Source of the DNA: Microthrixaceae bacterium
Lineage (GTDB): Bacteria > Actinomycetota > Acidimicrobiia > Acidimicrobiales > Acidimicrobilacustridaceae
DNA length: 6,686 nt
NCBI GenBank assembly: GCA_023264915.1
Contig: JAHFUU010000145.1
Coordinates: 1-6,686, forward strand
Reading direction: 5' to 3'
The notes under the pieces are model-generated. The model did not search any database. It had not been told where the DNA came from and worked only from the letters and a program-made list of their open reading frames with translations. The translations under genes were made by a program, and so were the position numbers. This document shows positions 6,484 to 6,686 of this stretch, one piece after another; position 1 is the first letter of the stretch, and each line of letters begins with the position of its first letter.

Positions 6484-6686
6484 ATGGCTTGGTTGGTGCT
6501 CGGGACCAAGGTGCTGGCTAACGTCGAGGTTGCCGAGAGGCGCCGTGATCGTGCCCGTGGGCTGCTAGGACGCGATGGGATAGAAGGGGCGATCTTGTTG
6601 AGCCCCGCCCGATCGGTGCACACGATCCTGATGCGGTTCCCCATAGATGTGGCGTTCTGCGATAGCAACCTGCGCGTCGTGAAGGT
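6484..6686 (+). CDS. DUF192 family protein, 5' part (runs off the window)
   Basis: The first 67 residues are in the window; complete family members usually have about 110-150. The family signature is clear: VEVAERRRDRARGLLGR at 14-30, then SVHT at 44-47 and MRFPIDVAF at 50-58. DUF192 proteins are small beta-rich proteins of unknown biochemical function, some exported and some cytoplasmic. No signal peptide is seen here, so this one is probably cytoplasmic. The start lies 9 nt after the ychF stop, with a ribosome binding site overlapping that stop, indicating one operon. In some actinobacteria DUF192 genes lie near Flp/Tad pilus genes, but nothing downstream is visible here to test this. Codons such as CTA and ATA make it slightly less GC-biased than ychF. 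Confidence 0.88.
   Translation, partial: MAWLVLGTKVLANVEVAERRRDRARGLLGRDGIEGAILLSPARSVHTILMRFPIDVAFCDSNLRVVK

Noticed and set aside
1..6686. CRISPR array, tRNA, rRNA, riboswitch or defence system
   Set aside because: Reading both strands, I found no regularly spaced identical repeats, no tRNA-like cloverleaf, no rRNA sequence and no defence-gene motif.

Overview
The window is GC-rich, tightly packed chromosomal DNA. It most likely comes from an actinobacterium, with Acidimicrobiia as the best guess. The reasons are a homodimeric-type pyruvate dehydrogenase E1 (AceE) with actinobacterial-looking wording, a secreted protein built from a repeat common in extracellular actinobacterial proteins, strong G/C preference at third codon positions, and two GTG-started genes that look leaderless. 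The lineage is inferred, because there is no rRNA or other marker gene here.

Layout: (1) Bases 1-99 hold a possible short C-terminal tail of a + strand gene ending at 54-56, followed by a hairpin at 55-85 that could terminate transcription from both sides. (2) Bases 100-2835, minus strand, encode a full-length AceE (911 aa), the thiamine-diphosphate E1 of the pyruvate dehydrogenase complex. (3) Bases 2836-2933 form a divergent intergenic region with the AceE ribosome binding site, a 15-bp-period direct repeat, an inverted repeat and a -10-like box. (4) Bases 2934-5312, plus strand, encode an exported 792-aa protein. Its DUF4185-like beta-propeller appears to be split after the first blade by three tandem copies of a roughly 120-residue domain. 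(5) Bases 5313-5397 are a short spacer with a weak hairpin and a second -10-like box. (6) Bases 5398-6474, plus strand, encode YchF, the Obg-family ATPase. (7) From 6484 to the window edge is the 5' part of a DUF192-family gene, apparently in an operon with ychF.

The genes do not form one pathway. AceE (carbon entry to the TCA cycle) and YchF (translation-associated stress ATPase) are housekeeping genes that flank an accessory secreted protein. The most unusual items are the split propeller architecture and the shared CGGTANCCT box lying 6-7 nt before both GTG start codons, which suggests leaderless mRNAs. No mobile element, CRISPR array, tRNA or rRNA was seen.
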